From: an uncultured Clostridia bacterium
GTDB taxonomy: Bacteria > Bacillota > Clostridia > TANB77 > CAG-508
Assembly (NCBI GenBank): GCA_934182465.1
Contig: CAKPRG010000006.1
Coordinates: forward strand, 62,001 to 126,000
Direction: 5' to 3'
DNA length: 64,000 nt
Position numbers and translations under genes: made by a program. Position 1 is the stretch's first letter. Every line of letters begins with the position of its first letter. Of this stretch, positions 53,583 to 62,948 are shown piece after piece. The notes under the pieces were generated by a model. The model searched no databases, had not been told where the DNA came from, and saw only the letters and a program-made list of their open reading frames with translations.

Positions 53583-53885
53583 TTAAAAAGAAATTATTAA
53601 TACTAATGCTGAAAAGATTAATAATCCAATATTCCAACATTTTAAAATTTTACACTTTTTTTCTAATTGCTTTTCTAAACTAGTTTTTTCATTCTTTCTT
53701 TTTAATTCTTCTACATAAGAACTAACTACATTTTCTGCTTCTTTCAATACATTCTCTATCTTACTATTTTCTATTTTATTATTTTCAAATTTTATATTAG
53801 GTTTTAAAACAACAAAAGCCTCTTCTACCACATTAGATGGTAAATTATTTAAAACTATCATATTTTTCATTTTATTAATTTGCAT
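53583..53885 (-). CDS. Small tail-anchored coiled-coil protein
   Basis: 100 residues: an N-terminal alpha/beta stretch (MIVLNNLPSNVVEEAFVVLK), a Lys/Glu helical part (about 45-75) and one C-terminal membrane helix (about 80-98), so tail-anchored. GAGGTAATT precedes the start. It lies 67 bp ahead of spoIVFA and may be cotranscribed, suggesting a sporulation role. No family recognised. Confidence 0.68.
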   Translation of the reverse strand: MQINKMKNMIVLNNLPSNVVEEAFVVLKPNIKFENNKIENSKIENVLKEAENVVSSYVEELKRKNEKTSLEKQLEKKCKILKCWNIGLLIFSALVLIISF

Positions 53886-53987
53886 AGCAATTACCTCTTC
53901 TACTTATTTGTTGTATATTTTTTCCATTTTAACCATATTTATTCACATATTATATAATATTCCGCATACCATAAATTAGGTGATAAT

Positions 53988-54221
53988 ATGAATTCAAAAG
54001 GTTTAGATTTTAAGCATAAAGAAGTTATAAATATAAAAACTGGTGAAAAACTTGGATTTGTATTAGATGTTAATGCAGATTTAGAAACAGGAAAAATAAC
54101 TTCTATAATTGTTCCCGGCAGTACAAAACTTTTCAATTTATTTTCTACTGGAAATGAAATTACAATTCCTTGGACTTCTATAAAATGTATTGGATCTGAA
54201 ATAATTCTTGTAGAAATTTAA
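53988..54221 (+). CDS. ylmC: YlmC/YmxH-family sporulation protein (PRC barrel)
   Basis: 77 residues forming a single PRC-barrel: LDFKHKEVINIKTGEKLGFV, then ITSIIVPGST and ITIPWTSIKCIGSEIILVE. Matches YlmC/YmxH, short proteins commonly found next to sigG in Firmicutes and linked to sporulation. Here it is convergent with sigG, 235 bp away. AGGTGA precedes the ATG. Confidence 0.9.
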   Translation: MNSKGLDFKHKEVINIKTGEKLGFVLDVNADLETGKITSIIVPGSTKLFNLFSTGNEITIPWTSIKCIGSEIILVEI

Positions 54222-54247
54222 TAAGCAATATTTATAAAATTTCATGT

Positions 54248-54330
54248 AAAAAATCGATGATTTTGTTTTGTACTAAATTTTTATAATTTATCATAACTAA
54301 TCCAGTACATATAATCATCGATTTTATTAT
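54248..54330. terminator. Bidirectional long hairpin between ylmC and sigG
   Basis: AAAATCGATGAT / ATCATCGATTTT outer stem plus an inner TGTACT / AGTACA pairing across an AT-rich loop. Likely terminates ylmC and possibly sigG. Confidence 0.7.
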
Positions 54331-54456
54331 TTAATCTTTAAATACATAAATATTTTACCAATTAAACTATTTAACTTTTAGTATCTAGTTAAACTCATAT
54401 AATTATTTATCTGCATAATTAAGTTTGTAAATTATTATATAAATCATTCTGTAAAA

Positions 54457-55230
54457 TTATTTATATAATCTTCTTATGTGATCTATTGCGCTTTTTTCAA
54501 TTCTAGATACTTGTGCTTGTGAAATGCCAATTTCATCTGCTACTTCCATCTGTGTTCTACCCATAAAAAATCTTTTATTTATAATCATTCTTTCTTTTTC
54601 ACTTAATTTTTTCATAGCTTCTGCTATTGTTATATTTTCAGTCCATTGTTCATCTGTATTTTTCTTATCTTTTACCTGATCCATTATATAAATACTATCT
54701 GCTCCATCATTGTACACCGGTTCTTGCAATGATATAGGATCTTGTATAGCATCTAAACTCATTACAACTTCTTCTTTTTCTACTTGTAATTCTTTTGCAA
54801 TTTCTTCTACTGTTGGCTCTTTTCCGTTTTCTCTTAGCAATTTTTCTTTTGCCTGTAAAATTCTATATGCTAAATCTCTAACAGATCTACTTACTCTTAC
54901 CATATTATTGTCTCTTAAATATCTTCGTATTTCTCCTATTATCATCGGCACAGCATAAGTACTTAGTTGAATATCTAAGGAAATATCAAAATTATCAATT
55001 GCTTTAATTAATCCCACACACCCAATTTGAAATAAATCATCTGCATTTTCTCCTCTTCCACCAAACCTTTGAATAACACTTAATACTAATCTTAAGTTTC
55101 CATTTATTAATTTTTCTCTTGCTTCTGTATCACCTTCTTGTATTTTCAAAAATAATTCTTTATTTTCCTTATTTGTTAATACTTTTAGTTTGGAGGTATT
55201 TGTATTTGCAATTTCTACTCTACTAATCAA
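54457..55230 (-). CDS. sigG: Sporulation sigma factor sigma-G
   Basis: Late forespore sigma factor. 257 residues with the sigma-G signature N-terminus (SRVEIANTNTSKLKVL), region 2 (DLFQIGCVGLIKAIDNFD; LSTYAVPMIIGEIRRYLRDN), region 3 and region 4 (INKRFFMGRTQMEVADEIGISQ). The start is TTG after AGGAGG; it is supported because MISRVEI is the conserved beginning. A small hairpin (GAAATAATT / AATTATTTC, 55249-55272) lies just before the ribosome binding site. An unrelated ATPase gene separates it from sigE, which normally adjoins it. Confidence 0.97.
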   Translation of the reverse strand: MISRVEIANTNTSKLKVLTNKENKELFLKIQEGDTEAREKLINGNLRLVLSVIQRFGGRGENADDLFQIGCVGLIKAIDNFDISLDIQLSTYAVPMIIGEIRRYLRDNNMVRVSRSVRDLAYRILQAKEKLLRENGKEPTVEEIAKELQVEKEEVVMSLDAIQDPISLQEPVYNDGADSIYIMDQVKDKKNTDEQWTENITIAEAMKKLSEKERMIINKRFFMGRTQMEVADEIGISQAQVSRIEKSAIDHIRRLYK

Positions 55231-55310
55231 AAATAAGACCTCCTTTTAGAAATAATTTAATATAATTATTTCCAAAAAGAAGTCTATTTATACTCGAATT
55301 AATTTTAAAA

Positions 55311-57248
55311 TTAATCTAAAAATTCTTGTTTTAGTCTTAAATATCCTAATTCTTCCCAAATATTGTAAGCTAAATTTAATCTAAATAATAATGTTGGTTT
55401 TGCACCTGCTCTGTTCTTGTCTACAACACAAGCATAATAACGAACATCTGGATTTTTAGATGGTTCTATTTCTTTATATTCTTCTGCAAGTTCCTCTTCT
55501 GAATATTCATATTTGTTATATGTATGTGGATTTATTTGTTTTATCAAACACAATGTATCCAAAACCTCTTTTACTGTTTTACTTGCTGACATATCATTAA
55601 TTGTTAAATTTACTGGTAATGTACTACTTTCTAATAATTGTAAAGAAGATCCAATAAATACATGATATTTTTGTGCAATATTTGAAAGTATTGTTGCTGT
55701 TTTTTTCAATTCTTCACCATTACCAATATTTTCTGTATCTGTTTTTAATGTATCATAAAAAATATATTCTATATCATATTTATAAAAATAATTTAATATA
55801 ATTTTTTTCAAATCTTCATTTGAATGTTCTGTAATATGAATAAAATGGATTGATTCATCTACTTGTTTTTTTAGCCATTCTGTAACTTGTATTGTTTCTC
55901 TAAATTCTGTTGATATTTTTGAAATTCTTTTTGAAAACTCATTATTATCTTCATTTTCCCTTTTTTTGATAAATCCATCTTCATCTAACTCAACATCTTT
56001 TACATTTGCATCTGGTCTAAATTGAAGTGCTAATAATTCACCTTCTGTTTTACACAAATTTTGTTTATGTAATTTTTGTATTTCTTTATTATTTACAATT
56101 GTTGTGATTAAACATAATCTCATTTTTTCTTCTGACATTTCGTTTGAGATTATTAATACTTTTTTTCTTTCTACCAAAGCTAAATATGTTGCTATATCTA
56201 CTGTAAATCTACTCTTACCAGAGTTTGAAGGCATTGCATATGCCATTGTTTCACCTTTTCTCAATCCTTTAAAAACACTTGACAAAATAGGAAATGGCAA
56301 TGGCACACCACCTACCAAGTCATTTTCTCCACTTATTAAAAATTCTGTAGCACCTTCGTTTAATATAGCTTGACTTAAACGGTTAGTTACACCAATTTGC
56401 TCAATAGCACTTTCTACTTCTTCTATTGTCATTTCACTATATCTTTCATATTGTGAAATTTCAACAATTTTATTTTGAATATTTAGAGTTGGTGCACTTC
56501 TATAATTTTTCTTTAATATAAATAATTTTTTTAATTTTGTATATGTATCTTCTAAACTGTAATTTCTATCTTTTACAGCATTTTTTAATTGCATTTTAAA
56601 ATCATAAGTTCCTGTATTTTCTTTAGGAAATTTAAATTTCTCTTTTGCAATTGCTGGTGCAAAAGCTTCACCATCTTGGAATAAAATTATTTTATATATA
56701 TTTGAAAGTTCTTCATCAGAAAATAAACATTCATCATATACAAAATAATACATAGATATTGCTTTTGGATTATTTAATAATAATCCTATGTATAAACATT
56801 CTAATTTTAAATCCGTTATTTCTTGAGGAAATTCTCCGGAATCTATAAGACTTGCACCTTCTTCGTCATCATCTTCTTCGTACTCTTCCTCTTCTTCCTC
56901 ATCGTCGTCTTCGTCCGTATCATTCTCTTTTTCTGTTTCTTCATCTTCTTCAGATTCATTTTCTTCATCATTATATTCTGCTAAATCTTCATCTTCGTAG
57001 TCTTCATATTCTTCTGGTTCATTTGTTACATGAACACTTTCTTCTCCATACTTTTCAAGAGCTTCCTCTTCAGAAAGCCCTTCTTCTTGCATTGCCTTTT
57101 CTAATTTTTTACTTTTCTTTACTATTTTTCTATGTTTATTTTCATTATAATTTTCAACATCATCTGTTACAAAATCCTCTTCTGTTGGAACGAAATCTAC
57201 TATTTCTTCTTCATTTTGAGGTATATTTTTCTTATTAAGTTCTTCCAA
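55311..57248 (-). CDS. DnaB-like RecA-fold ATPase with acidic extension, between sigE and sigG
   Basis: 645 residues. Residues 1-150 are highly acidic and low-complexity (runs of Glu and Asp). About 155-275 resembles the DnaB N-terminal helical domain (LECLYIGLLLNNPKAI). About 300-640 is a RecA-type core of the replicative helicase family, with Walker A MPSNSGKSRF, the H1a/Walker B-like strands VLIISNEMSEEKM and IEYIFYDTLKTDTENIGNG, and KNRAGAKP in place of the usual KQRNGPTG loop. It lacks several conserved DnaB residues, so it is a divergent paralogue, not the main helicase. Start TTG after AGGAGG. Helicase or DNA-packaging role in the forespore is conjecture. Confidence 0.78.
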   Translation of the reverse strand: MEELNKKNIPQNEEEIVDFVPTEEDFVTDDVENYNENKHRKIVKKSKKLEKAMQEEGLSEEEALEKYGEESVHVTNEPEEYEDYEDEDLAEYNDEENESEEDEETEKENDTDEDDDEEEEEEYEEDDDEEGASLIDSGEFPQEITDLKLECLYIGLLLNNPKAISMYYFVYDECLFSDEELSNIYKIILFQDGEAFAPAIAKEKFKFPKENTGTYDFKMQLKNAVKDRNYSLEDTYTKLKKLFILKKNYRSAPTLNIQNKIVEISQYERYSEMTIEEVESAIEQIGVTNRLSQAILNEGATEFLISGENDLVGGVPLPFPILSSVFKGLRKGETMAYAMPSNSGKSRFTVDIATYLALVERKKVLIISNEMSEEKMRLCLITTIVNNKEIQKLHKQNLCKTEGELLALQFRPDANVKDVELDEDGFIKKRENEDNNEFSKRISKISTEFRETIQVTEWLKKQVDESIHFIHITEHSNEDLKKIILNYFYKYDIEYIFYDTLKTDTENIGNGEELKKTATILSNIAQKYHVFIGSSLQLLESSTLPVNLTINDMSASKTVKEVLDTLCLIKQINPHTYNKYEYSEEELAEEYKEIEPSKNPDVRYYACVVDKNRAGAKPTLLFRLNLAYNIWEELGYLRLKQEFLD

Positions 57249-57332
57249 AACTTATTTCCTCCTAAGTATCCCATTTTTATTAATCATATTAATATTACGT
57301 TTTTTTGTCAATACTTGAACATAAAAAATTTT

Positions 57333-58070
57333 TTAACCTGTTTTACTCATAATCTCTTTTCTCATTTTTTTCATAATCTTTTTTTCTAATCTTGAAATAT
57401 AACTTTGAGATATTCCAAGCATATCTGCTACTTCTTTTTGCGTTTTTTCTTTTTCATTTCCATTAATTCCAAATCTTAATTGCATAATATGCATTTCCCT
57501 TGGATTTAGTTTTTCTATTGCTATTCTCAAAAGTTTTCTATCAACTTCATCTTCTATTCCTTTTGATGTAACATCATTATCTGTACCCAAAATATCGGAC
57601 AAAAGCAATTCATTTCCATCGCCATCTTTATTTAATGGCTCATCAATTGATATTTCAGTCTTTATTTTAGTTGTTCTTCTAAGTTGCATCAAAATTTCGT
57701 TTTCTATACATCTAGAAGCATATGTTGCTAATTTTATATTTTTATCTGTATTGAAAGTATTTATTGCTTTCATAAGTCCTATAGTTCCAATTGATATTAG
57801 ATCTTCTAAATCCATACCTGTATTTTCAAACTTTTTAGCAATGTAAACTACAAGCCTTAAATTCCTTTCCACCAAAATTTGTTTTGCATCTTGGTCATTA
57901 TCATTTAATTTTTCTAATAATTTTTCTTCTTCCATTACATTTAGTGGTGGTGGTAATGTTTGACTACCATTTATATAAAATATTGGTAATTTTTCTATCT
58001 CATCTCTTTTTGAATATTTTTTAAAAATTTTAAGAACAATGCTTTTAAGCATTTTTAATAAGCTTTTCAT
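57333..58070 (-). CDS. sigE: Sporulation sigma factor sigma-E (as pro-sigma-E)
   Basis: Early mother-cell sigma factor. 245 residues. An N-terminal basic amphipathic pro-sequence (MKSLLKMLKSIVLKIFKKY, about 1-28) precedes FYINGSQTLPPPL, the usual processing neighbourhood. Regions 2 (NLRLVVYIAKKFENTG, LISIGTIGLMKAI, LATYASRCIENEIL) and 4 (MHIMQLRFG, VADMLGISQSYISRLEKKI) are classic. AGGAGGG precedes the ATG, which overlaps the end of spoIIGA by 26 bp, so the activating protease and its substrate are coupled. Confidence 0.98.
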   Translation of the reverse strand: MKSLLKMLKSIVLKIFKKYSKRDEIEKLPIFYINGSQTLPPPLNVMEEEKLLEKLNDNDQDAKQILVERNLRLVVYIAKKFENTGMDLEDLISIGTIGLMKAINTFNTDKNIKLATYASRCIENEILMQLRRTTKIKTEISIDEPLNKDGDGNELLLSDILGTDNDVTSKGIEDEVDRKLLRIAIEKLNPREMHIMQLRFGINGNEKEKTQKEVADMLGISQSYISRLEKKIMKKMRKEIMSKTG

Positions 58071-58956
58071 TATGAAATCCCTCCTTTAAAATATTCAATC
58101 CAATTAGGCTTGTATATAAATTTGTTTTTGTAAGTTTACCTGGATATATTCCTATTATTACCTCCTTTCTTATTTTTTCACCTTCATCATATATTTTAAT
58201 ATATTCTGGTTTAAATCCTATTATGAGTCCATTTTCATTTCCTAAAGATGAAAATGGTATTAGCTTAAATTTATAATTATGTATTTCTGCACTATCTAGC
58301 CATTTTCCTTTTAGTATATCTTCTATATGTTCTAAGATATCATCTTCTACTAATCCTTTTAGACTATTTTTTTCCACAATTATTACATCATTCTGTGTAA
58401 TTGGATCTTTTAATAAATTTCCTGTATCAATCATTGTTTTTAATTTCACATTTTTATTATTATAAAAAATTTCCATATCGCATAACATTGATTTTATTTT
58501 TCTTCTATCTCTTATAATGTTTGATACCATTGCAATTATTGAAAATCCTACAATTCCTCCAAGCATTGCTATTTTTATTGGATATGTTCCTACTAAATGT
58601 CCATGTTCAAAAATTACATTTTCAGGTTTTAAGAAAAATAACAACATAAATGCTGCTCCACCAAATGTAAATGAAACTAAATAAAATAAAATTAATTGTT
58701 TTATTGTTGTTTTTATATTTTTAAAACCAAATGTAATTAATATCATAGCTATTGAAATTGATACTTTTAATAATAAATTTTGTATAATTGAAAATGTTTT
58801 TATATAATTTATAATTGCATAGATTCCTCCAAATGTGCTTGCTATTATGTTTCTAAAATATTTCACTTCATATTTTCCTATTATTGCTGTTGCAACAAGT
58901 ATAATATAATTCATTGCCAAATTTTCTAATAATACAACATCAACATATACAGTCAT
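58045..58956 (-). CDS. spoIIGA: Sigma-E processing peptidase SpoIIGA
   Basis: Membrane-embedded aspartic protease that removes the sigma-E pro-sequence. 303 residues: five membrane helices (about 1-160) and a cytoplasmic protease domain with the catalytic motif KTMIDTGNLLKDP. I use the ATG at 58956 because MTVYVDVVLLENLAMNY is the conserved N-terminus and AGGAGG is adjacent, although the spacer is short (about 3-4 nt). An in-frame ATG 81 bp upstream has no homologous extension. Overlaps sigE. Confidence 0.95.
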   Translation of the reverse strand: MTVYVDVVLLENLAMNYIILVATAIIGKYEVKYFRNIIASTFGGIYAIINYIKTFSIIQNLLLKVSISIAMILITFGFKNIKTTIKQLILFYLVSFTFGGAAFMLLFFLKPENVIFEHGHLVGTYPIKIAMLGGIVGFSIIAMVSNIIRDRRKIKSMLCDMEIFYNNKNVKLKTMIDTGNLLKDPITQNDVIIVEKNSLKGLVEDDILEHIEDILKGKWLDSAEIHNYKFKLIPFSSLGNENGLIIGFKPEYIKIYDEGEKIRKEVIIGIYPGKLTKTNLYTSLIGLNILKEGFHNEKLIKNA

Positions 58957-59362
58957 TTGCCTCCTATAATCAATAAACAATCGCATTAACTTTAAATTCA
59001 AATTTAATCTTATACTTACTATCATTAAAATCAACACAAAACTTTATTTTTAATTTGCTTATTGATTCCTTTCTTTCAATCTATAATAATTATTTTATTA
59101 TGTCTTATCTTTTTCTCAGCTGTTAATAAATATTTTAATACTTTCAATTTTAAAATTCTGTCATTTTCTAGGGTAGAAAAAAAGAAATAATCTACAAAAT
59201 AGACTATTTCTTTTCTTAATTTTTTATTTTATTGTAATATTTTTTGATTTTAGTTCTTTTATTCTATAATTATAAAATATAGTAAACTTATTTTTATAAA
59301 GTTCTCGTTTTATAATTGTTTTATAATTTATACAAAACTTACGCTCAATTTTGCAATACAAA
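58957..59362. other. Intergenic region between ftsZ and spoIIGA
   Basis: About 400 bp. It holds the ftsZ terminator (59177-59212). The rest is AT-rich, should include the spoIIGA promoter, and shows no ORF with a ribosome binding site. I could not fix a Spo0A box or promoter with confidence. Confidence 0.5.
59177..59212 (-). terminator. Terminator of ftsZ
   Basis: AAAGAAATA-TCTA / TAGA-TATTTCTTT with one mismatch; seven T follow on the minus strand. Confidence 0.85.
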
Positions 59363-60499
59363 TTATTTATTTCCTAATCCTTTATTTTTTCTAAGGAATG
59401 CTGGAATATCTAAATCATTTGGATTACTTTCTGTTGTTGAACTGTTTGATGTGTTTGATGTTATATTATTTCTTTTTCTCCATGTATCTTCTACTATATT
59501 TTTGTATCCTGATAATCCAGGTACTTTTTCATCTTCTTTTTCAAATCCTGTAGCGATAACTGTTATTTGGATTTCATCTCCCATTGAATCATCTGTAACA
59601 GTACCAAAGATAATATTTGCTTCTGGATCTGCACTTCTTTGTACAAGTTCAGCAGCTGTATTTGCTTCGTGTAATCCTATATCACTTCCACCTGTAATAT
59701 TAATAATAACACCTCTTGCACCTTCTATAGATGTTTCTAATAAAGGACTTTGTATAGCTTGTTTTGCAGCATCTTCTGCTCTGTTTTCTCCACTTGCTCT
59801 ACCAATTCCCATGTGAGCCATACCTTGATTTAACATAATTGTTTTTACATCAGCAAAATCTAAGTTTATTAAACCTGGTACAGCAATTAAATCAGATATA
59901 CCTTGAACACCTTGTCTTAAAACATCATCAGCCATTCTAAAAGCTTCTACTATAGATGTTTTTCTATCGATTACTTGTAATAATTTGTCGTTTGGAATTA
60001 CTACTAATGTATCTACTTTTCCTTTTAAATTTGCAATTCCTCTTTCTGCTTGTGCTAATCTTTTCTTTCCTTCAAATGTAAATGGTTTTGTAACAACACC
60101 AATTGTTAAAATTCCAAGTTCTTTTGCTGTTGCTGCTACTAATGGAGCTGCTCCAGTTCCAGTTCCACCGCCCATACCAGCTGTAACAAAAACCATATCA
60201 GCACCTTTTAAAATTTCTGCTATTTCAGCTTTGCTTTCTTCTGCTGCTTGTGCACCAATATCTGGGTTAGCACCTGCTCCTAATCCTCTTGTTAATTTTT
60301 CACCAATTTGAATTTTTGAGCTTGCTTTTGATAAATTTAAAGCTTGTCTATCTGTATTTACTGCTATAAACTCTACGCTTTTAATTCCTGCTTCAACCAT
60401 TCTGTTTACAGCATTATTTCCTGCTCCTCCAACTCCTATTACTTTAATTGTAGCTGTCCCATCCATCATAAAGTTTAAATCCTCATTATCCATAATCAT
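59363..60499 (-). CDS. ftsZ: Cell division GTPase FtsZ
   Basis: Tubulin homologue forming the division ring. 378 residues: GTP-binding core with VIGVGGAGNNAVNRM, the tubulin signature GGGTGTGAAP and NLDFADVKTIM (T7 loop). A disordered linker (about 325-360) leads to the conserved C-terminal peptide DLDIPAFLRK that binds FtsA. AAGGAGG precedes the start (a second ATG two codons later is possible). 72 bp after ftsA. Confidence 0.99.
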   Translation of the reverse strand: MIMDNEDLNFMMDGTATIKVIGVGGAGNNAVNRMVEAGIKSVEFIAVNTDRQALNLSKASSKIQIGEKLTRGLGAGANPDIGAQAAEESKAEIAEILKGADMVFVTAGMGGGTGTGAAPLVAATAKELGILTIGVVTKPFTFEGKKRLAQAERGIANLKGKVDTLVVIPNDKLLQVIDRKTSIVEAFRMADDVLRQGVQGISDLIAVPGLINLDFADVKTIMLNQGMAHMGIGRASGENRAEDAAKQAIQSPLLETSIEGARGVIINITGGSDIGLHEANTAAELVQRSADPEANIIFGTVTDDSMGDEIQITVIATGFEKEDEKVPGLSGYKNIVEDTWRKRNNITSNTSNSSTTESNPNDLDIPAFLRKNKGLGNK

Positions 60500-60571
60500 A
60501 AGGTGTATCCTCCTTTATTATCTTTATCTATATTATTAAAATTAAAAACTTTTTTATTTAAAAATCCTATT

Positions 60572-61804
60572 TTAAGAATAAAAGAAATCTTTTATTTTTT
60601 CTATTACTGTTTTTAGTAAATTCTTTTCAGTTCTAACATCTATACTACTAGAAACTGTTTTTGCATATGGTCTTGCTGCTATATATCTAACTAGAGCATA
60701 ACTTGCTCTATATGTAGATTTAATTGTACTAATTAATCTACCTGTTGATATTTTAACTGGTATATTTAAAATTATTTTACCTGCCATATCGCTTTTATTT
60801 ATATTTACTATACCTTCACCTGTAAGAATTACATTGTTTATATTTGGTTTTATTGCATGTGTTGTTATATCTTTATTTACTAATGTAAATATTTCTTCTA
60901 TTCTTGCTTCTATAATTTCTACAAGTTCAGAACTTTTTATTGTTTTATTTTTTCCATCAACATCTCTACATGTATTTAATATTATATTGTTGTCATTGTC
61001 TATAAAAGATTTTAAAGCTAGACCATATTGTCTTTTTAATTTGTCTGCTTCTTCTTTAGATATATTTAATACATAAGCTATATCGCTTGTAATATTATCT
61101 CCACCTAAATTAATTGTATTTGTATAAATAAATGAAGTTCCATTAAATACACCTATATCTGTATTTCCTGCACCTATATCTAGTAACATTACATTATCGT
61201 TTAATTCGTTTGTATCTAGTACTAAATTTCTTTCAGCTAATGCTGTAGGTACTACTCCATCTATTTCTATGTCTGCTTTTTTACATATTGATGTTAATTG
61301 TTTTATATATTCTTTCTCTGCTAGAATAATTTGTGCAGTTAATGTAAAATGGCCACTAAACTTTCCAACAGGGTCTTCTACGGCTTTACCGTCTTCTAAT
61401 ATAAATTTGTCTGGTACTATATCGATTAGCACTTTATCTTCTGGAATTTCTATATCTCTAACTTGTATAATTGCTGAAGCAACATCTTTTACAGAAATGC
61501 CAGCAAGCTTATCTTTTGCATCTTTTACGATACTGTTTTGTACAATTGTTACATGTTCACCTGGTATTGTTGTATAAGCTGAATTTATTTTTAAATTTGA
61601 AATTTCTTCTGCTTCTTGAATTGTTTTTGATATTGCTATACTTATTTCATCTTCATCTATAAATTTACCTTTTTGGATACCAGCGCATTTGCAGTTTGTA
61701 CTACATATAATTTCAATTTGATTGAAATTATTTACTTCACCAACAACTGTGCTTACCTTAGAGGTTCCAATATCGATACCAACAATTATATCTCCTATTG
61801 CCAA
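60572..61804 (-). CDS. ftsA: Cell division protein FtsA
   Basis: Actin-like membrane tether of FtsZ. 410 residues: phosphate-1 motif VGIDIGTSKVS, the SHS2 1C insertion (about 80-160), phosphate-2 DIGAGNTDIGVF, adenosine motif ILTGEGIVNI, and a C-terminal amphipathic helix (LLKTVIEKIKDFFYS) for membrane binding. Start TTG (61804), supported by GGAGGAG at normal distance. First gene of ftsA-ftsZ, with a promoter at 61861-61889. Confidence 0.98.
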   Translation of the reverse strand: MAIGDIIVGIDIGTSKVSTVVGEVNNFNQIEIICSTNCKCAGIQKGKFIDEDEISIAISKTIQEAEEISNLKINSAYTTIPGEHVTIVQNSIVKDAKDKLAGISVKDVASAIIQVRDIEIPEDKVLIDIVPDKFILEDGKAVEDPVGKFSGHFTLTAQIILAEKEYIKQLTSICKKADIEIDGVVPTALAERNLVLDTNELNDNVMLLDIGAGNTDIGVFNGTSFIYTNTINLGGDNITSDIAYVLNISKEEADKLKRQYGLALKSFIDNDNNIILNTCRDVDGKNKTIKSSELVEIIEARIEEIFTLVNKDITTHAIKPNINNVILTGEGIVNINKSDMAGKIILNIPVKISTGRLISTIKSTYRASYALVRYIAARPYAKTVSSSIDVRTEKNLLKTVIEKIKDFFYS

Positions 61805-61860
61805 AGCTTATCTCCTCCATTTATTTTTCACTTAGTTTTTTAACCTTTTAGTATGCGTTA

Positions 61861-61889
61861 AGAATATTACATTTTTCATCAAAAGTCAA
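61861..61889 (-). promoter_or_regulatory. Promoter of ftsA-ftsZ
   Basis: Minus strand TTGACT (61884-61889), 17 bp, TATTCT (61861-61866). Confidence 0.6.
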
Positions 61890-62062
61890 GTATAAATGAG
61901 ATATTTTTGTAATATTTGTAATGATTTTGTAACTTCATTTTTTGTTTTAAAGCACAATGATAACTATACACTATTTTGCTATGAAATTCAAGTCATAATT
62001 TGTCTTTTTTTGTTTTTATAGATAAAATTTTTATAATTTTTGTTATATATTTTTTTAACTGC

Positions 62063-62091
62063 TTGTACACAAATTATTTATATGCTATTAT
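62063..62091 (+). promoter_or_regulatory. Promoter of the 62112 gene
   Basis: TTGTAC (62063-62068), 17 bp, TATTAT (62086-62091), directly followed by AAGGAGG. Confidence 0.6.
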
Positions 62092-62111
62092 CTATTCAAG
62101 GAGGATATGTT

Positions 62112-62318
62112 ATGAGTAAAAAAGAAAAAATCTTATCAATAATTGTAATTATTTTATTTATTGCTTTAGTAATTATGACTGCTCTATTTATTAATATGAG
62201 AAAATCTGCTTCTAATAATTTAGAATATTTATTACAAGCAAAACAAGAAAATTCTGAATTATATAAAAAATATCAAGATTTAGAAGAATCAATTAATACT
62301 ATAGATGTCTCTAAATAG
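62112..62318 (+). CDS. Small membrane protein with short coiled coil
   Basis: 68 residues: one membrane helix (about 7-27) and a helical tail (about 33-60; QENSELYKKYQDLEES). AAGGAGG is seven bases before the ATG at 62112, so I do not use the open frame further upstream, which overlaps the promoter. FtsL/DivIC-like in outline (short single-pass plus coiled coil) and placed among division genes, but far shorter; no assignment is made. Confidence 0.72.
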   Translation: MSKKEKILSIIVIILFIALVIMTALFINMRKSASNNLEYLLQAKQENSELYKKYQDLEESINTIDVSK

Positions 62319-62344
62319 AAAATACTGTGCAGAAATATATATGG

Positions 62345-62387
62345 ACTGGCTAAAATTCTAAAAATTTTAACCAGCCCACTCTTTTTT
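62345..62387. terminator. Terminator of the 62112 gene
   Basis: CTGG-TAAAATT / AATTTTA-CCAG stem, followed by CTTTTTT; convergent with sbp. Confidence 0.7.
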
Positions 62388-62814
62388 ATTTTTCTTCAGC
62401 TTCAATGTTAGCTTTCTTTTTGCTATTTTTATTTTTTGTTTCAATTACTTTTTTAGACCATTTATCTATATAGTATCTTCTTATTATTGCTAAGTTTGTA
62501 AACATTCTGCCAACAAAAACAATAATTGCAGCTAAGTAGATATCTACATTTAATCTATTTCCTAAATATGTTAACAACATTGATAAAATTGCATTTCCAA
62601 AAAATCCTGTTAAAAATATTTTCAAATCAAAATTTCCTTTAACTGTTGAAGCTATTCCACCAAATACTGTATCTAAAGCAGCAATTATTGCAATTGCTAA
62701 ATAGCTTGAATATGTATATGGTATAATTGGTGCATTTAATCCTATTACAGCTCCTATTACACAACCTAATATTATTGATATATATAGCATTTTCTTTTTT
62801 GTATGGTACTCCAT
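62386..62814 (-). CDS. sbp: Small basic protein Sbp (DUF1290)
   Basis: 142 residues with four membrane helices and a basic tail (KKVIETKNKNSKKK). The pattern GCVIGAVIGLNAPIIPYTYSSYLAIAIIAALD-TVFGG, in that order, matches Sbp of the DUF1290 family, which accompanies DUF881 proteins near ftsA in Bacillus. Biochemical role unknown. AAGGAG is only about 3 nt from the ATG, tighter than usual. Confidence 0.92.
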   Translation of the reverse strand: MEYHTKKKMLYISIILGCVIGAVIGLNAPIIPYTYSSYLAIAIIAALDTVFGGIASTVKGNFDLKIFLTGFFGNAILSMLLTYLGNRLNVDIYLAAIIVFVGRMFTNLAIIRRYYIDKWSKKVIETKNKNSKKKANIEAEEK

Positions 62815-62948
62815 ACTCTCCTTGTCATATATTTAGGTTTTTACTAGGCTACCTATAAACCTCTCTAGTATTTTTATTTTTTACTATTTCTATTGCTTTA
62901 TTATCATGTACTATTAATACTTTTTTTACTTACTCAATTATTTTAATG

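Larger units (their letters stand above)
61805..62111. other. Divergent promoter region ahead of ftsA
   Basis: 307 bp between divergent genes. It contains the ftsA promoter (minus) and the promoter of the small membrane protein gene (plus); nothing else is recognised. Confidence 0.6.

Noticed and set aside
59038..59362. Replication origin or RNA gene in the ftsZ-spoIIGA gap
   Set aside because: Only AT-rich sequence and one terminator; no DnaA-box cluster seen.
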